Assembly (NCBI GenBank): GCA_963730315.1
Contig: CAVSRD010000018.1
Location: forward strand, 1-64,000
DNA: 64,000 nt
From: VRUE01 sp963730315
Lineage (GTDB): Bacteria > Actinomycetota > Thermoleophilia > Solirubrobacterales > 70-9
Direction: 5' to 3'
Each line of letters starts with the position of its first letter. Within the stretch, counting starts at the first letter, position 1. Both the position numbers and the translations under genes were made by a program. A model generated the notes under the pieces. That model saw only the letters and a program-made list of their open reading frames with translations. It was not told the origin of the DNA and searched no databases. Below are positions 7,197 through 17,908 of this stretch, one piece after another.

Positions 7197-7801
7197 ATCA
7201 CGAGCCCGTCGACGGGTACCGAAACGCGCCGCGTTTCCGAACGGCCGACGCAGGCGATCGCCGTGTCGGCCAAGGGAAGCAGAGCCCTCAGTCCGTTTTC
7301 GTCTCGAAGCGGCGGGCCGTCGATCACGACCAGCTCGTAGGCGGACCCGAGCCCCTCGATCGCCTCACGGCAGCCGGGGGACGCGAGCAGCGAGCCGTCG
7401 TCGCCGGCCGGCCGGCCGGCGACGACGCAGACCAGCGGCTCGGTCGCCCGAGCGGAGCCGGGGCCGGCGAGCGCGACCGGCTTCAGGATCGCCGCGGCAT
7501 TGGCGGTCCCGCGCAGGTACTCGTGCAGCCCGGGCGCATTGGCGAGACCCAGCGCGTCGGCGAGCCGAGGCTCGGCGAGGTCGCACTCGAGCAGCGCCGT
7601 GCGGGTGCCCACCGCGGCGGCGGCCGCTGCCAGCCCGACCGCCGCCTGCCGCCGACTCGATCCGGCACCCGTCATCAGCACCACCCGGTTGCCGGCCAGC
7701 TCTTCCAGCAGGCGGCTGTAGGCCTTGAGATCGCGACGGCGCAGCGTCCCCGCCCGCAGCTCGGGCGAGGGGCGGGCGGGGATCTCCGCCAGCACCCTCA
7801 C
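7184..7801 (-). CDS. CpsD/CapB-like P-loop protein lacking the Walker A lysine
   Basis: 205 residues with the layout of BY-kinase/MinD-type ATPases: RLLEELAGNRVVLMTGAGSS in the Walker A position, then LLECDLAEPRLADALG (A' motif) and YELVVIDGPPL (Walker B). The Walker A loop reads GAGSSRRQAA, without the GK[ST] lysine, so ATP hydrolysis is doubtful. There is no tyrosine cluster at the end. Its GTG start overlaps the argS stop (GTGA), so it is co-translated with argS. It could be a regulatory remnant of a polysaccharide or pilus ATPase. Confidence 0.6.
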   Translation of the reverse strand: MRVLAEIPARPSPELRAGTLRRRDLKAYSRLLEELAGNRVVLMTGAGSSRRQAAVGLAAAAAAVGTRTALLECDLAEPRLADALGLANAPGLHEYLRGTANAAAILKPVALAGPGSARATEPLVCVVAGRPAGDDGSLLASPGCREAIEGLGSAYELVVIDGPPLRDENGLRALLPLADTAIACVGRSETRRVSVPVDGLVIQRS

Positions 7802-9432
7802 ATCCGCTCGGGGGCGGCGATGCCGAGCAGCCCCAGCGCCTCCGCAATCGTCCGCTTTGCCAGCAGGCAGAGGCCGAGCCGCGACCGCTCGACCCCCTCT
7901 CCCTCGGCACCGACCACCTGGCAGTCGCGGTAGAAGGCGTGGAAGTCGGCCGCGACCGAGGTCGAGTAGGCGCAGATGCGGTGCGGAGCGCGACGCACCG
8001 CGGCCTCGCGTACCTCGTCGGGGAACTCCAGCAGGCGCTTCACCAGGTCACGCTCGGCCGGCACCAGGGCCGTGCCGGGGGTGGGCGCCCCCGCCTCCCC
8101 CGCCTCCCCCCCGGCCTTGCGCAGGATGCTGGCGATCCGCGCGTGCGCGTACTGGACGTAGTAGACGGGGTTGTCGGCCGAAGCCCGCCGCGCAAGCTCG
8201 AGGTCGAGATCGACCGGGGTGTCGTGGCTGCGCCAGAGCATGAACCAGCGGCTCGCGTCTACGCCGATGTCGTCGACCAGCTCATCGAGCGAGACGAAGT
8301 CGCCGCTGCGCTTCGACATCTGCGCCCGCTCCCCGGATTCGACGATGTGGACCAGGTTCATGATCAGCGCCTCCAACCGGTCGGGGTCGGCGCCGAGGGC
8401 GGCGATTGCGGCGCGGATGCGCGGCGCGTAGCCGTGGTGGTCGGCGCCGAGCACGTCGACCAGCCGCTCGAAGCCGCGCGCCAGCTTGTCGGCGTGGTAG
8501 CCGACGTCGGCCGCCAGGTAGGTGGGCTCGCCGTCGCCCCGGATCAGCACCCGATCCTTGTCGTCGCCGAAGTCGGTGCTGCGCAGCCACAGTGCCCCCT
8601 CGCTCCTGTAGGTGTGACCGCGCCGCTCGAGGCGGGCTAGCGCCTCCTCGACCTCTCCGCGCTCGTACAGGTCGCGCTCAGAGAACCAGCTGTCGAAGCG
8701 CACCCCGAAGCGATCGAGGGTCTCGCGCACCCCTTCGAGGACCAGCTCGACCGCGCGGCGACCGATCGCATCGAGGTCGGCCGGGTCGACCTGCTCGGCG
8801 GCCAGCCGCTCGGCGAGAGCATCGACGTAAGGGCCCTCGTAGCCGTCTCCGGGGGGCTCGCCGCCCCCCATCTTCGCCGCCAGCGAGGCGGCGAAGCGCT
8901 GCACCTGGCCGCCGCCGTCGTTGACGTAGAACTCGCGCTCGACCGTGTGTCCGACCGCCTCCAGCAGGCGGACGAGGGAGTCCCCGTAGGCGGCGTGGCG
9001 ACCGCCGCCGACGTGCAGCGGGCCGGTCGGGTTGGCGGAGACGAACTCGACCAGGATGCGCTGCGGCGAGTCGGTCGGCGCCGGCCCGAAGCTCTCGCCG
9101 GCAGCGGCGAGGCGGGCCATCGCGCGCCGATACCAGTCGTCGGACATGAAGAGGTTGACGAACCCGGGTCCCGCCACCTCGACCCGGGCCAGCTCGCCCC
9201 CGGAGCTCAGCTCCCCCTCCAGCGCGGCGCTGAGCCGCGCCGCGACGTCGCGCGGCGCTTCGCCAAGTGGGGCGGCCAGCAGCATCGCCGCGTTGGAGCT
9301 GTAGTCGCCCAGCTCGGGCTTCGGCGGCCGGTCGAGCGTGGGCTCCGGGCCTGCCGTCTCGCCGTCGCGCAGGGCATGCGCCGCCCGTTCGACGGCGGCG
9401 CGCAGTTCGGCTATCGAGTCGGTCTCGCTCAC
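7798..9432 (-). CDS. argS: Arginyl-tRNA synthetase
   Basis: 544 residues, class I. The HIGH-equivalent is LHVGGGRHAAYGDSL, the KMSKS-equivalent is AQMSKRSGDFVSLDEL, and the C-terminal anticodon-binding helices contain YYVQYAHARIASILRKA. It attaches arginine to tRNA-Arg. GTG start chosen because TACGAT lies 6 nt upstream (leaderless pattern) and the family N-terminal domain begins here. Divergent from the phosphoesterase. Confidence 0.95.
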   Translation of the reverse strand: MSETDSIAELRAAVERAAHALRDGETAGPEPTLDRPPKPELGDYSSNAAMLLAAPLGEAPRDVAARLSAALEGELSSGGELARVEVAGPGFVNLFMSDDWYRRAMARLAAAGESFGPAPTDSPQRILVEFVSANPTGPLHVGGGRHAAYGDSLVRLLEAVGHTVEREFYVNDGGGQVQRFAASLAAKMGGGEPPGDGYEGPYVDALAERLAAEQVDPADLDAIGRRAVELVLEGVRETLDRFGVRFDSWFSERDLYERGEVEEALARLERRGHTYRSEGALWLRSTDFGDDKDRVLIRGDGEPTYLAADVGYHADKLARGFERLVDVLGADHHGYAPRIRAAIAALGADPDRLEALIMNLVHIVESGERAQMSKRSGDFVSLDELVDDIGVDASRWFMLWRSHDTPVDLDLELARRASADNPVYYVQYAHARIASILRKAGGEAGEAGAPTPGTALVPAERDLVKRLLEFPDEVREAAVRRAPHRICAYSTSVAADFHAFYRDCQVVGAEGEGVERSRLGLCLLAKRTIAEALGLLGIAAPERM

Positions 9433-9478
9433 CGGGCCATCGTATGAACCCGCGCTCCTCCGGGGTACGCTGGCCCCG

Positions 9479-10216
9479 GTGCGTCTCGCCGCGATCAGCG
9501 ACATCCACGCCAACCTGCCTGCCCTGGAGGCCGTCCTCGGGGCGATCGACGCGGCCGGCGTCGAGGAGGTCTGGTGCCTCGGCGACGTGATCGGCTACGG
9601 GGCCGAGCCCGACGCCTGCGCCGAGCTGGTGCGCGACCGGTGCTCCTTCTGCTTGGTCGGCAACCACGACCTCGCGGTTCTCGGGGCGCTCGACGCCGCC
9701 GCCTTCTCCGAGGCCGCCGCGGAAGCGGTCCGCTGGACCCGCCGCACCGTCACCGAGCGCACCCTGGAGATGCTGCGGGAGCTGGAGCCGGCCGGCCGGC
9801 GTGAGGGCTTCGCCCTCTTCCACGCCTCGCCGCGCGACCCCGTCTGGGAGTACGTCCTTTCCGCCGAGCAGGCGGACGCCTGCCTCGACGCGCAGCCCGA
9901 GCGAGTCGCCTTGATCGGCCACTCGCACGTCGCGCTCTTCTTCGCACGCTCGCTCGCTCGTCCCGGGGAGGTCCGCGGCGCCCAGGCGGGCGACGACACG
10001 CTGCTCGACCTCGGCACCGGAAGCTGGCTGGTCAACCCGGGCAGCGTCGGGCAGCCGCGCGACGGCGACCCCCGGGCGGCCTGGCTGGAGCTCGACAGCG
10101 CCGCGGCGACCGCGCGCTTTCACCGTGTCGGCTACGACGTCGAGCGGGCGGCCGCTTCAATCGCCGCGGCCGGGCTGCCGCAGCGCCTCGCCAACCGGCT
10201 CCACGTCGGCCAATGA
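9479..10216 (+). CDS. Calcineurin-like (YfcE/MJ0936-type) phosphoesterase
   Basis: 245 residues with the metallophosphatase signatures in order: ISDIHANLPAL, CLGDVIGYG, VGNHD, then IGHSH and NPGSVGQPRDGDPRA. These supply the Asp/His/Asn ligands of a two-metal centre. The family hydrolyses phosphodiesters or serves as a small-molecule phosphatase; substrate unknown. GTG start 7 nt after TACGCT. Divergently arranged with argS. Confidence 0.9.
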   Translation: MRLAAISDIHANLPALEAVLGAIDAAGVEEVWCLGDVIGYGAEPDACAELVRDRCSFCLVGNHDLAVLGALDAAAFSEAAAEAVRWTRRTVTERTLEMLRELEPAGRREGFALFHASPRDPVWEYVLSAEQADACLDAQPERVALIGHSHVALFFARSLARPGEVRGAQAGDDTLLDLGTGSWLVNPGSVGQPRDGDPRAAWLELDSAAATARFHRVGYDVERAAASIAAAGLPQRLANRLHVGQ

Positions 10217-10271
10217 CCCTCCAGTTTGCAGGGGAAATTTGCCCATAGGGGCGTTCTCTAGACTCGGCCGG

Positions 10272-10826
10272 ATGCCTCGCGCCACCGCATTGTCGCTCGC
10301 CGTCGGCCTCGCTGCCGCCGCGACCGCCCTCGCCTCCTGCGGGGGCGAGAACGCGAAGCTGCTGCCGGGCGAGACGGCGCGGGAGATCACCGCCAACCTC
10401 GACACCGTTAAGCAGCTCGCCAACGAAGGCGACTGCATCGGTGCCGAAAGCGCCTCCGAACAGGTTGGAGAACAGATCGAAGAACTGAGCGGAATCGACC
10501 CGAAGCTGAAGCGGGCGCTCCAGGCAGGGGCAGCCCGGCTGAACGAAGTGATCACGAGCTGCGAAGAATCGGAAGCGATCGCTCCCGCCGAAATCCCGAC
10601 CGAAGTCGAAGGCGAAGAAGAGGAAGCGTCGAAGAAACGGGGGAAGAAGCCCAAGCAGGAGGAAACGACGACCGCCCCGGAACCGGGAACGCCGCCGACG
10701 ACGACCCCCACCGAACCGCCAAGCTCGAACGAAGGTGGCGAAAGCGAACCCGGGGGCGCCGAAGAAGGCGGGGAACCGTCCTCGGGCGGCGTTGGCCCGG
10801 GCGCCCCGGCCGGCGGAGGCGAATGA
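10272..10826 (+). CDS. Putative lipoprotein coupled to a Ser/Thr kinase
   Basis: 184 residues. A signal peptide ends in lipobox LASC, so the mature protein should be lipid-anchored outside the membrane. About 90 helical residues with two cysteines follow, then a low-complexity Glu/Pro/Thr/Gly tail. About 26 of 31 Glu codons are GAA by eye, against a GAG-favouring background. TAGACT lies 7 nt before the ATG. The stop overlaps the kinase start (ATGA), so it may be a partner or sensor for that kinase. No known domain recognised. Confidence 0.75.
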   Translation: MPRATALSLAVGLAAAATALASCGGENAKLLPGETAREITANLDTVKQLANEGDCIGAESASEQVGEQIEELSGIDPKLKRALQAGAARLNEVITSCEESEAIAPAEIPTEVEGEEEEASKKRGKKPKQEETTTAPEPGTPPTTTPTEPPSSNEGGESEPGGAEEGGEPSSGGVGPGAPAGGGE

Positions 10827-12019
10827 TGGAGGCGGGAACCCTCTCCGGCCGCTACGAGCTCGGTGAGCGGCTCGGCTCGGGCGGGATGTCGAACGTCTAC
10901 CAGGCGACCGACCGCATCCTCGAGCGCACCGTCGCGGTGAAGATACTCGCCGAGCACCTCTCCGACGACGAGCGCTTCGTCGCCCGCTTCCGCCGCGAGG
11001 CGCTGGCGGTCGCCAAGCTGATCCACCCCAACATCGTCCAGGTCTACGACACCGGGATCGACGAGTCGCGCCACTACATCGTCATGGAGTACGTCGAGGG
11101 ACGCTCCGGGGCGCAGATCTTGCAGCGCCAGGGGCCGCTTCACCCCGAGACGGCGGCGGAGGCCGGGATCCAGGCCTGCGCCGGGCTCGACTACGCGCAC
11201 CGGCGCGGGATCATCCACCGTGACGTCAAGCCCGGCAACCTGATGATCGTCGGCGGCCCCGTCGGGGGCGGACCGATGACGGTGAAACTGACCGACTTCG
11301 GGATCGCGCGGGCGATCGAACAGACGCGGATCACCCAGGTCGGCTCGGTGGTGGGCACCGCCGCCTACCTGGCACCGGAGCAGGTTCGCGGCGAGGAGGC
11401 GACCCCAGCGACCGACGTCTACGCGCTCGGCGTCGTCCTATACCAGTTCCTAACCGGCCGGCTCCCCTACGAGGGCTCGAGCCTGGCCGAGCTCGCGGTG
11501 CGCCAGCAGAACGAGCGGCCGCTGCCGCCGAGCACCTACAACGGCGACGTGCCGGAGACCCTGGGGGGCGCCGTGCTGCGAGCGCTGGAGGGAGACCCAG
11601 CGCGCCGCTACGCCAGCGCCGACGAGCTGGCCGGCGGACTACAGCTCGGCCTGCAGGGCGAGGACATCACGATCCCGATCGAAGAGACGGCGACCCGCCG
11701 CCTCGACCAGACCGAGCGCACCGAGCTGCGCCCCGCCTCCCCCACCGTGCGGCCGGCTCCCCGCGCCCCTCAGCCGCCGGCCCCCCCGACGCCGGTCCCG
11801 GTCGCGCAGGCCGAACCGGCGAAGCGCAGCGCCTTCTCCCGCTTCGCCCGCTTCGTGCTGGCCGCCGTCGCCCTCGTCCTGATCGCGGCCGCGGTCGCGA
11901 CCGCGGTGATAGTCGCCACCGACAAGACGACCGGCGTCCGGGCGACCGAAGTCGCCGGGGACACGATCGACAAGGTGGTCGAAGAAGTGAAGGAACTGGT
12001 CAAGAAGAACACCGAATAG
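10823..12019 (+). CDS. PknB-like Ser/Thr protein kinase, single-span membrane
   Basis: 398 residues. Hanks-type kinase domain at 11-270: glycine loop GSGGMSNVY, K40, catalytic HRDVKPGN (D134), DFG (158-160) and APEQ activation-segment end. A Pro/Ala-rich linker leads to one membrane span (about 338-362) and a short outer tail. PASTA repeats are absent, so the outside sensor part is minimal; the coupled lipoprotein may supply it. Start ATG at 10823 or the next codon (ATG ATG). Confidence 0.92.
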   Translation: MMEAGTLSGRYELGERLGSGGMSNVYQATDRILERTVAVKILAEHLSDDERFVARFRREALAVAKLIHPNIVQVYDTGIDESRHYIVMEYVEGRSGAQILQRQGPLHPETAAEAGIQACAGLDYAHRRGIIHRDVKPGNLMIVGGPVGGGPMTVKLTDFGIARAIEQTRITQVGSVVGTAAYLAPEQVRGEEATPATDVYALGVVLYQFLTGRLPYEGSSLAELAVRQQNERPLPPSTYNGDVPETLGGAVLRALEGDPARRYASADELAGGLQLGLQGEDITIPIEETATRRLDQTERTELRPASPTVRPAPRAPQPPAPPTPVPVAQAEPAKRSAFSRFARFVLAAVALVLIAAAVATAVIVATDKTTGVRATEVAGDTIDKVVEEVKELVKKNTE

Positions 12020-12028
12020 GCGGCTGGG

Positions 12029-12049
12029 GGAGGGGTTGGGCACCCCTCC
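12029..12049. terminator. Hairpin between kinase and tgt
   Basis: Perfect 8-bp stem GGAGGGGT/ACCCCTCC with a 5-nt loop in the 30-nt gap between convergent genes. No T-tract on either side, so intrinsic termination strength is uncertain. Confidence 0.5.
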
Positions 12050-13255
12050 TCACTCGAACGTCCACGGTGCCCTTCCGTCCATGATGCCGGTGGAGTAACT
12101 GGCGAAGGTCCCGGCCGCTATCGCTCTTCTCGCATAGCCCATCAGCTGGTGAAGGTAGGTGAGGTTGTGGAGGCAGAGGAGGCGGACGGCGGTCAGCTCC
12201 TCCGCTCTCGAGAGGTAGCTGAGGTAGTCGCGGTCGTGGTTTTGGCAGGCGGGGCAGGGGCAGCCCTCGGCGATCGGCGCGCGGTCGCCCTCACAGCCGC
12301 CCTTGCGCAGGTTGAGGCGGAAGCGGCTGCCGGGATCGGGGACAAGGGCGGTGCCGTGGCGGGCGAGGCGGGTGGGGATCGCGCAGTCGAAGAGATCGAG
12401 CCCGAGGGCGATGCCGGCGAGCAGATCGTCGACGTCGCCGATCCCGAGCAGGTGCTTGGGCGCCTCGGGTGGGAGCAGCGGAGCGGTCAGCTCCAGCACC
12501 GACCGCATCTCCTCCTTGTCGCGGCCCAGCGTGCCCCCGATCGCGATCCCGTCGACCCCGGCCTCCGAGACGTGCTGCGCCGACTCGCGCCGCAGCTCCT
12601 CGTGGACTCCCCCCTGCACGATCCCGAACACCGCCTGGCGCTCCGACCCCCCCTCGCCGTGCCAGGCCAGGCAGCGATCGAGCCAGCGATGCGTCCGCTC
12701 CATAGCGCGGGCCGTGTAGTCCCGGTCCGCGTGGTATGGGGTGCACTCGTCGAAGGCCAGCGCTATGTCCGATCCCAGCTTCGCCTGTACCTCCATCGAG
12801 ACCTCAGGCGAGAGGAACAGCTCCCGCCCGTCGGTGTAGGAGCGGAACCGCACCCCCTCCTCCTCGATCGAGACGACCGACCCCTGGCCTCCTCCGGGCC
12901 GCCTCCTCCCCTTCACCTCGTCGGCTATCCCACCATGGGCCAGCGAGAAGACCTGGAACCCACCCGAGTCGGTGATCAGCGCCCCCTCCCACCCCATGAA
13001 GCCGTGCAGGCCCCCGGCAGCGGCGACGCGGTCCGGCCCCGGCGAGACGAACAGGTGGTAGGTGTTGCCGAGGATCAGCTCGAAACCGAGGTCGGCGACC
13101 TCCTGCGAGTCCAACCCCCGCACGGTCCCCTTCGTGGCCAGCGGGATGAAGGCGGGCGTGGCCACCTGCCCGTGCGCGGTGTGCAGGACTCCGGCACGTG
13201 CCGCGTCGTCCCGCGCCTCGATCTCAAAGCTCAACCTCTGTGAGTCAGCGCGCAT
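12050..13255 (-). CDS. tgt: tRNA-guanine transglycosylase
   Basis: 401 residues, slightly longer than typical bacterial Tgt (about 370-380) because of an insert near GRRRPGGGQGSVVS. Motifs: LITDSGGFQVF with the catalytic Asp, FDECTPYHAD with the nucleophile Asp, GGTLGRDKEEM, and the zinc site CPCPACQNHDRDYL with a later His. The enzyme swaps guanine 34 for a queuosine precursor in GUN-anticodon tRNAs. No other queuosine gene is in the window, so a salvage role is possible. Confidence 0.95.
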   Translation of the reverse strand: MRADSQRLSFEIEARDDAARAGVLHTAHGQVATPAFIPLATKGTVRGLDSQEVADLGFELILGNTYHLFVSPGPDRVAAAGGLHGFMGWEGALITDSGGFQVFSLAHGGIADEVKGRRRPGGGQGSVVSIEEEGVRFRSYTDGRELFLSPEVSMEVQAKLGSDIALAFDECTPYHADRDYTARAMERTHRWLDRCLAWHGEGGSERQAVFGIVQGGVHEELRRESAQHVSEAGVDGIAIGGTLGRDKEEMRSVLELTAPLLPPEAPKHLLGIGDVDDLLAGIALGLDLFDCAIPTRLARHGTALVPDPGSRFRLNLRKGGCEGDRAPIAEGCPCPACQNHDRDYLSYLSRAEELTAVRLLCLHNLTYLHQLMGYARRAIAAGTFASYSTGIMDGRAPWTFE

Positions 13256-13292
13256 ATCGATCGAGTGGCGAATTGATGACCCTATAGGGGTC

Positions 13293-14819
13293 TCAGTTCG
13301 CCATTCGACGGGCGATCAGCGAGCGCCCGGTCATCGCCTCCGGCTGCGGGATGCCGAGCAGCTGCAGTGCGGTCGGCGCGACGTCGGCGAGGATGCCGTG
13401 GTCGCGCAGCTCGACCCCCTCGGCGGTGACGATCAGCGGCACCGGGTTGAGCGAGTGGGCGGTGTTGGGCGAGCCGTCCGGCTCGAGCATGTGATCGCAG
13501 TTGCCGTGATCGGCGGTGACGATGCAGGCACCGCCCGTCCGCTCGACCGCGGCGACCACGTCGCCGAAGCACCCGTCGACCTCCTCGACCGCCTTCACCG
13601 CGGCCGGGATGGACCCGGTGTGGCCGACCATGTCGGGGTTGGCGAAGTTGACGATCCCGAAGCGGTAGCCGCCCTCCGACCAGCGCGAGACGAAGGCATC
13701 GGTGGCGGCGCGGGCGCTCATCTCCGGTTTGTGGTCGTAGGTGGGGACGTCGCGCGGCGAGTCGACCAGGCAGCGCTCCTCCCCCTCCCACTCGTCCTCT
13801 CGCCCGCCGTTGAAGAAATAGGTGACGTGAGCGTACTTCTCGGTCTCGGCGACGTGCAGCTGACGGCCGCCCGCCTCCGAGACGACCTCGGCCAGCGTCG
13901 TCTCCGGCCGCGCCTCGGGGAAGGCCACCGCATAGGGCCAGCCCTTTCGGTACTCGGTCATCGTGGTCAGGTCGAGGACCGGGGCGCCGGCCCGCGAGAA
14001 CTCGTCGAAGTCGGGCTCGGCCAGGGCGCGGGTCATCTGGCGCGCCCGGTCGGGGCGGAAGTTGATGAAGATTGCGACGTCGCCCTCGACGGCACCGTCG
14101 TAGTTCCCGATCACGGTCGGCTTCACGAACTCGTCGGTCTCGTCGCGCTCGTAGGAGGACTCGATCGCCTCCTCGGCGCTTGCCGCGTGCAGGCCGCGGG
14201 CGTGGACGATCGCGTCGTAGGCGAGCTTGGTCCGCTCCCAGCGCGTGTCACGGTCCATCCCGTAGTAGCGGCCGCCGACCGTGGCGATCCGGCCCGCCTG
14301 GCGCAGCCAGCGCTCCAGCTCGGCCAGGTAGCCGCGGCCGCCGTGGGGAAGCGTGTCGCGGCCGTCGGTGAAGGCGTGGAAGACGACGTCGGGGACGCCC
14401 TCCTGCGAGGCCAGCTCGATCGCCGCCTCGATGTGCTCCCAGCCGGAGTGGACGCCGCCGTCGGAGACCAGGCCGAGCAGGTGGAGGCGCCCCCGCGGGC
14501 TGCGCCGGGCGCGGTCGCAGGCGGCAAGCAGGGCCTCGTTCTCGAAGAAGCTGCCGTCGGCGATCGCGTCGTCGATCCGCGCCAGATCCTGCTTGACGAT
14601 CGCCCCGGCGCCGAGGTTGAGGTGGCCGACCTCGGAGTTGCCCATCTGCCCCTCGGGCAGGCCGACGTCGCGGCCCTGGGCGGAGAGTTCGGTATGCGGG
14701 CAGTCGGCCCAGAGGCGATCGAAGACCGGCGTCTCCGCCTGCGAGATCGCGTTGCCGGGGCCCGGCGGAGCCAAGCCCCAGCCATCGAGGATGACCAAGG
14801 CGAGCGACGGGACGGTCAT
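13293..14819 (-). CDS. gpmI: 2,3-bisphosphoglycerate-independent phosphoglycerate mutase
   Basis: 508 residues, full length. N-terminal metal site LVILDGWG, catalytic serine in GQMGNSEVGHLNLGAG, and the alkaline-phosphatase-like end VTADHGNCDHM. It interconverts 3- and 2-phosphoglycerate with Mn2+. Last gene of a four-gene glycolytic run, 28 nt after tpiA. Confidence 0.95.
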   Translation of the reverse strand: MTVPSLALVILDGWGLAPPGPGNAISQAETPVFDRLWADCPHTELSAQGRDVGLPEGQMGNSEVGHLNLGAGAIVKQDLARIDDAIADGSFFENEALLAACDRARRSPRGRLHLLGLVSDGGVHSGWEHIEAAIELASQEGVPDVVFHAFTDGRDTLPHGGRGYLAELERWLRQAGRIATVGGRYYGMDRDTRWERTKLAYDAIVHARGLHAASAEEAIESSYERDETDEFVKPTVIGNYDGAVEGDVAIFINFRPDRARQMTRALAEPDFDEFSRAGAPVLDLTTMTEYRKGWPYAVAFPEARPETTLAEVVSEAGGRQLHVAETEKYAHVTYFFNGGREDEWEGEERCLVDSPRDVPTYDHKPEMSARAATDAFVSRWSEGGYRFGIVNFANPDMVGHTGSIPAAVKAVEEVDGCFGDVVAAVERTGGACIVTADHGNCDHMLEPDGSPNTAHSLNPVPLIVTAEGVELRDHGILADVAPTALQLLGIPQPEAMTGRSLIARRMAN

Positions 14820-14847
14820 GACGAGACCATGGCGGCGTCCGGGGCGG

Positions 14848-15618
14848 TCATGCCGCTTCCACGATCGCGGCGAAATCGTCCGGGTCGAGGCTGGCCCCGC
14901 CGACCAGGGCGCCGTCGATGTCCGCCTGCGCCATCAGCTCCGCCGCGTTGCCGGGCTTCACCGAGCCCCCATAGAGGATTCTCACGGCGTCGGCCTCGCC
15001 GCCCCGGCCACGCAGCACGTCGCGGATGAAGGCGATCGCCTCCTGCGCCTGCTCGGGCGTTGCGGTGCGGCCGGTGCCGATCGCCCAGATCGGCTCGTAG
15101 GCGACGACGACCCGCGCCAGCTCCACCGGCTCGACCGCGGCAAGGTCAGCCTGCAGCTGGCGCTCCAGCACGCTCTCGGTCTGCCCGGCGTCGCGCGCCC
15201 CCTCGCTCTCGCCGATGCAGAGGATCGGCTCCAGGGCGGCCGCCAGGGCAGCGGGCACCTTGCGGGCCAGCGCCTCGTCGGTCTCGCCGAAGTGCTGGCG
15301 CCGCTCGGAGTGTCCGAGGACCACCGCCTCGACCCCGATCTCGAGCAGCATCGGCGCCGAGACCTCGCCGGTGAAGGCCCCCGACTCCTCCTCGTGCATG
15401 TTCTGCGCGGCGACCCGCAGGGCGCTGCCGCGGGAGCGATCGACCACCTCGCCGAGCGCCAGGTAGGGCGGGCAGAGCACGACGTCGTGCTGCGTCACCG
15501 CGATCCGCGGCAGCAGCGCATCGACGAAATCGGCCGCCTCGGCGACGGTCTTGTGCATCTTCCAGTTCGCGGCCAGATAACGGGTCCGCGTGCTCTGCTC
15601 TCGCTCGCTCGCGCTCAT
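14848..15618 (-). CDS. tpiA: Triosephosphate isomerase
   Basis: 256 residues. Lys in ANWKMHK, catalytic His in GHSERRQHFGETD, catalytic Glu in AYEPIWAIGTGRTA, and the phosphate loop ILYGGSVKPGNA. Interconverts dihydroxyacetone phosphate and glyceraldehyde-3-phosphate. ATG overlaps the pgk stop by 4 nt (ATGA). Confidence 0.96.
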   Translation of the reverse strand: MSASEREQSTRTRYLAANWKMHKTVAEAADFVDALLPRIAVTQHDVVLCPPYLALGEVVDRSRGSALRVAAQNMHEEESGAFTGEVSAPMLLEIGVEAVVLGHSERRQHFGETDEALARKVPAALAAALEPILCIGESEGARDAGQTESVLERQLQADLAAVEPVELARVVVAYEPIWAIGTGRTATPEQAQEAIAFIRDVLRGRGGEADAVRILYGGSVKPGNAAELMAQADIDGALVGGASLDPDDFAAIVEAA

Positions 15619-16864
15619 GATCCCCGGCCATCTCGCTCGCCCGCCGAAAATGCTTCACCGTCGCTCCCTCCAGGAGAATCAGATTTCGACGGTCGGTCTG
15701 CGTTCACAAGCGCCTCCACGCCCGGCAGCTTCTTCCCCTCCAGCAGCTCCAACGACGCCCCCCCTCCGGTCGATACCCAGTCCACCCGGTCGGCAAGCCC
15801 GAACTCGTGCAGCGCGGCGACCGAGTCGCCGCCGCCGACCACGGTCGTCCCCGGCGCCGCCGCGACGGCCTCGGCGACGGCGCGGGTGCCGGCGGCGAAC
15901 GGCGCCAGCTCGAAGGCGCCCATCGGGCCGTTCCAGAGCACTGTGCCGGCAGCGCCGACCGCCTCCGCGTAGATGACGGCGGTGCGCGGGCCGATGTCGA
16001 GCCCCATCCATCCGTCGGGCACCTCGACCCCGTCGCTCTCGCGCCGCTCGGTGCCCGCGTCGAACTCCTCGCCCAGCACCAAATCGACCGGCAGGGCCAG
16101 CTCGCAGGCCGAGCCCTCGGCCTTGCGCAGCGCCCCCTCGGCCAGCTTCACGCCCTCCTCCTCGACCAGCGAGTCGCCGGTCGCGATCCCCCGCGCACGA
16201 AAGAAGCTGAAGCACATCGCGCCGCCGATCAGGATCCGGTCGGCGAGGTCGAGGAAGCGGTCGATCACCCCGACCTTGTCGGAAACCTTGGCGCCGCCCA
16301 GGACGACGACCAGCGGCCGCCGCGGCGATTCGACCACCTGGCGCAGCTCGCTCAGCTCGCGCTCCAGCAGCAGGCCGGCGCAGCTCGGCAGCCGGTGGGC
16401 GACCCCCTCGGTGCTCGCGTGGGCGCGGTGGGCAGCGCCGAAGGCGTCGTCGACGTAGAGGTCGGCGAGACGGGCCAGCGCATCGGCCAGCTCCGGGTCG
16501 TTCTCCGTCTCCCCCGGCTCGAAGCGGACGTTCTCCAGCAGCAGCACGCGGCCCGGGCTCAGCCCCGCGGCCAGCGTCTCGACGTCCTCGCCGACCACCG
16601 CCGGCGCCTGCTCGACCGGGGCGCCGAGCAGCTCGACCAGCCGCTCCCCGACCGGCTTCATCGACAGCTCGGGCACCGGCTCGCCCTTCGGCCGCCCCAG
16701 GTGCGATACGAGGATCGTCATCGCACCGCGCTCGCGCAGCAGCTCGATCGTCGGCAGCGCCGCCCGAATCCGCGTGTCGTCGGCCACCCGCCCGCCGTCG
16801 AGCGGCACGTTGAAGTCGACGCGGACCAGCACCCGCTTGCCTGCGACGTCGGCGTCGCGGACGC

Positions 16865-16868
<4 letters not shown>
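15615..16868 (-). CDS. pgk: Phosphoglycerate kinase
   Basis: 417 residues, normal length. VRVDFNVPL at the N-terminus, VLLLENVRFEPGE, VVLGGAKVSDK (nucleotide-side lysine), NGPMGAFE and the final GGGDSVAAL/STGGGASLELL. Makes ATP from 1,3-bisphosphoglycerate. The TTG start at 16868 overlaps the gap stop (TTGA) and places the N-terminus correctly; upstream starts would add residues not seen in the family. Confidence 0.95.
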
Positions 16869-17866
<998 letters not shown>

Positions 17867-17908
17867 GAAGTCATTGCCTCCTGATTCGTGTTGGGACGAT
17901 CGTAGTGG

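Noticed and set aside
13256..13292. Regulatory element upstream of tgt
   Set aside because: Only a short CCTATAGGG palindrome in 37 nt; could be a -10 region but the spacing to the ATG is unremarkable.
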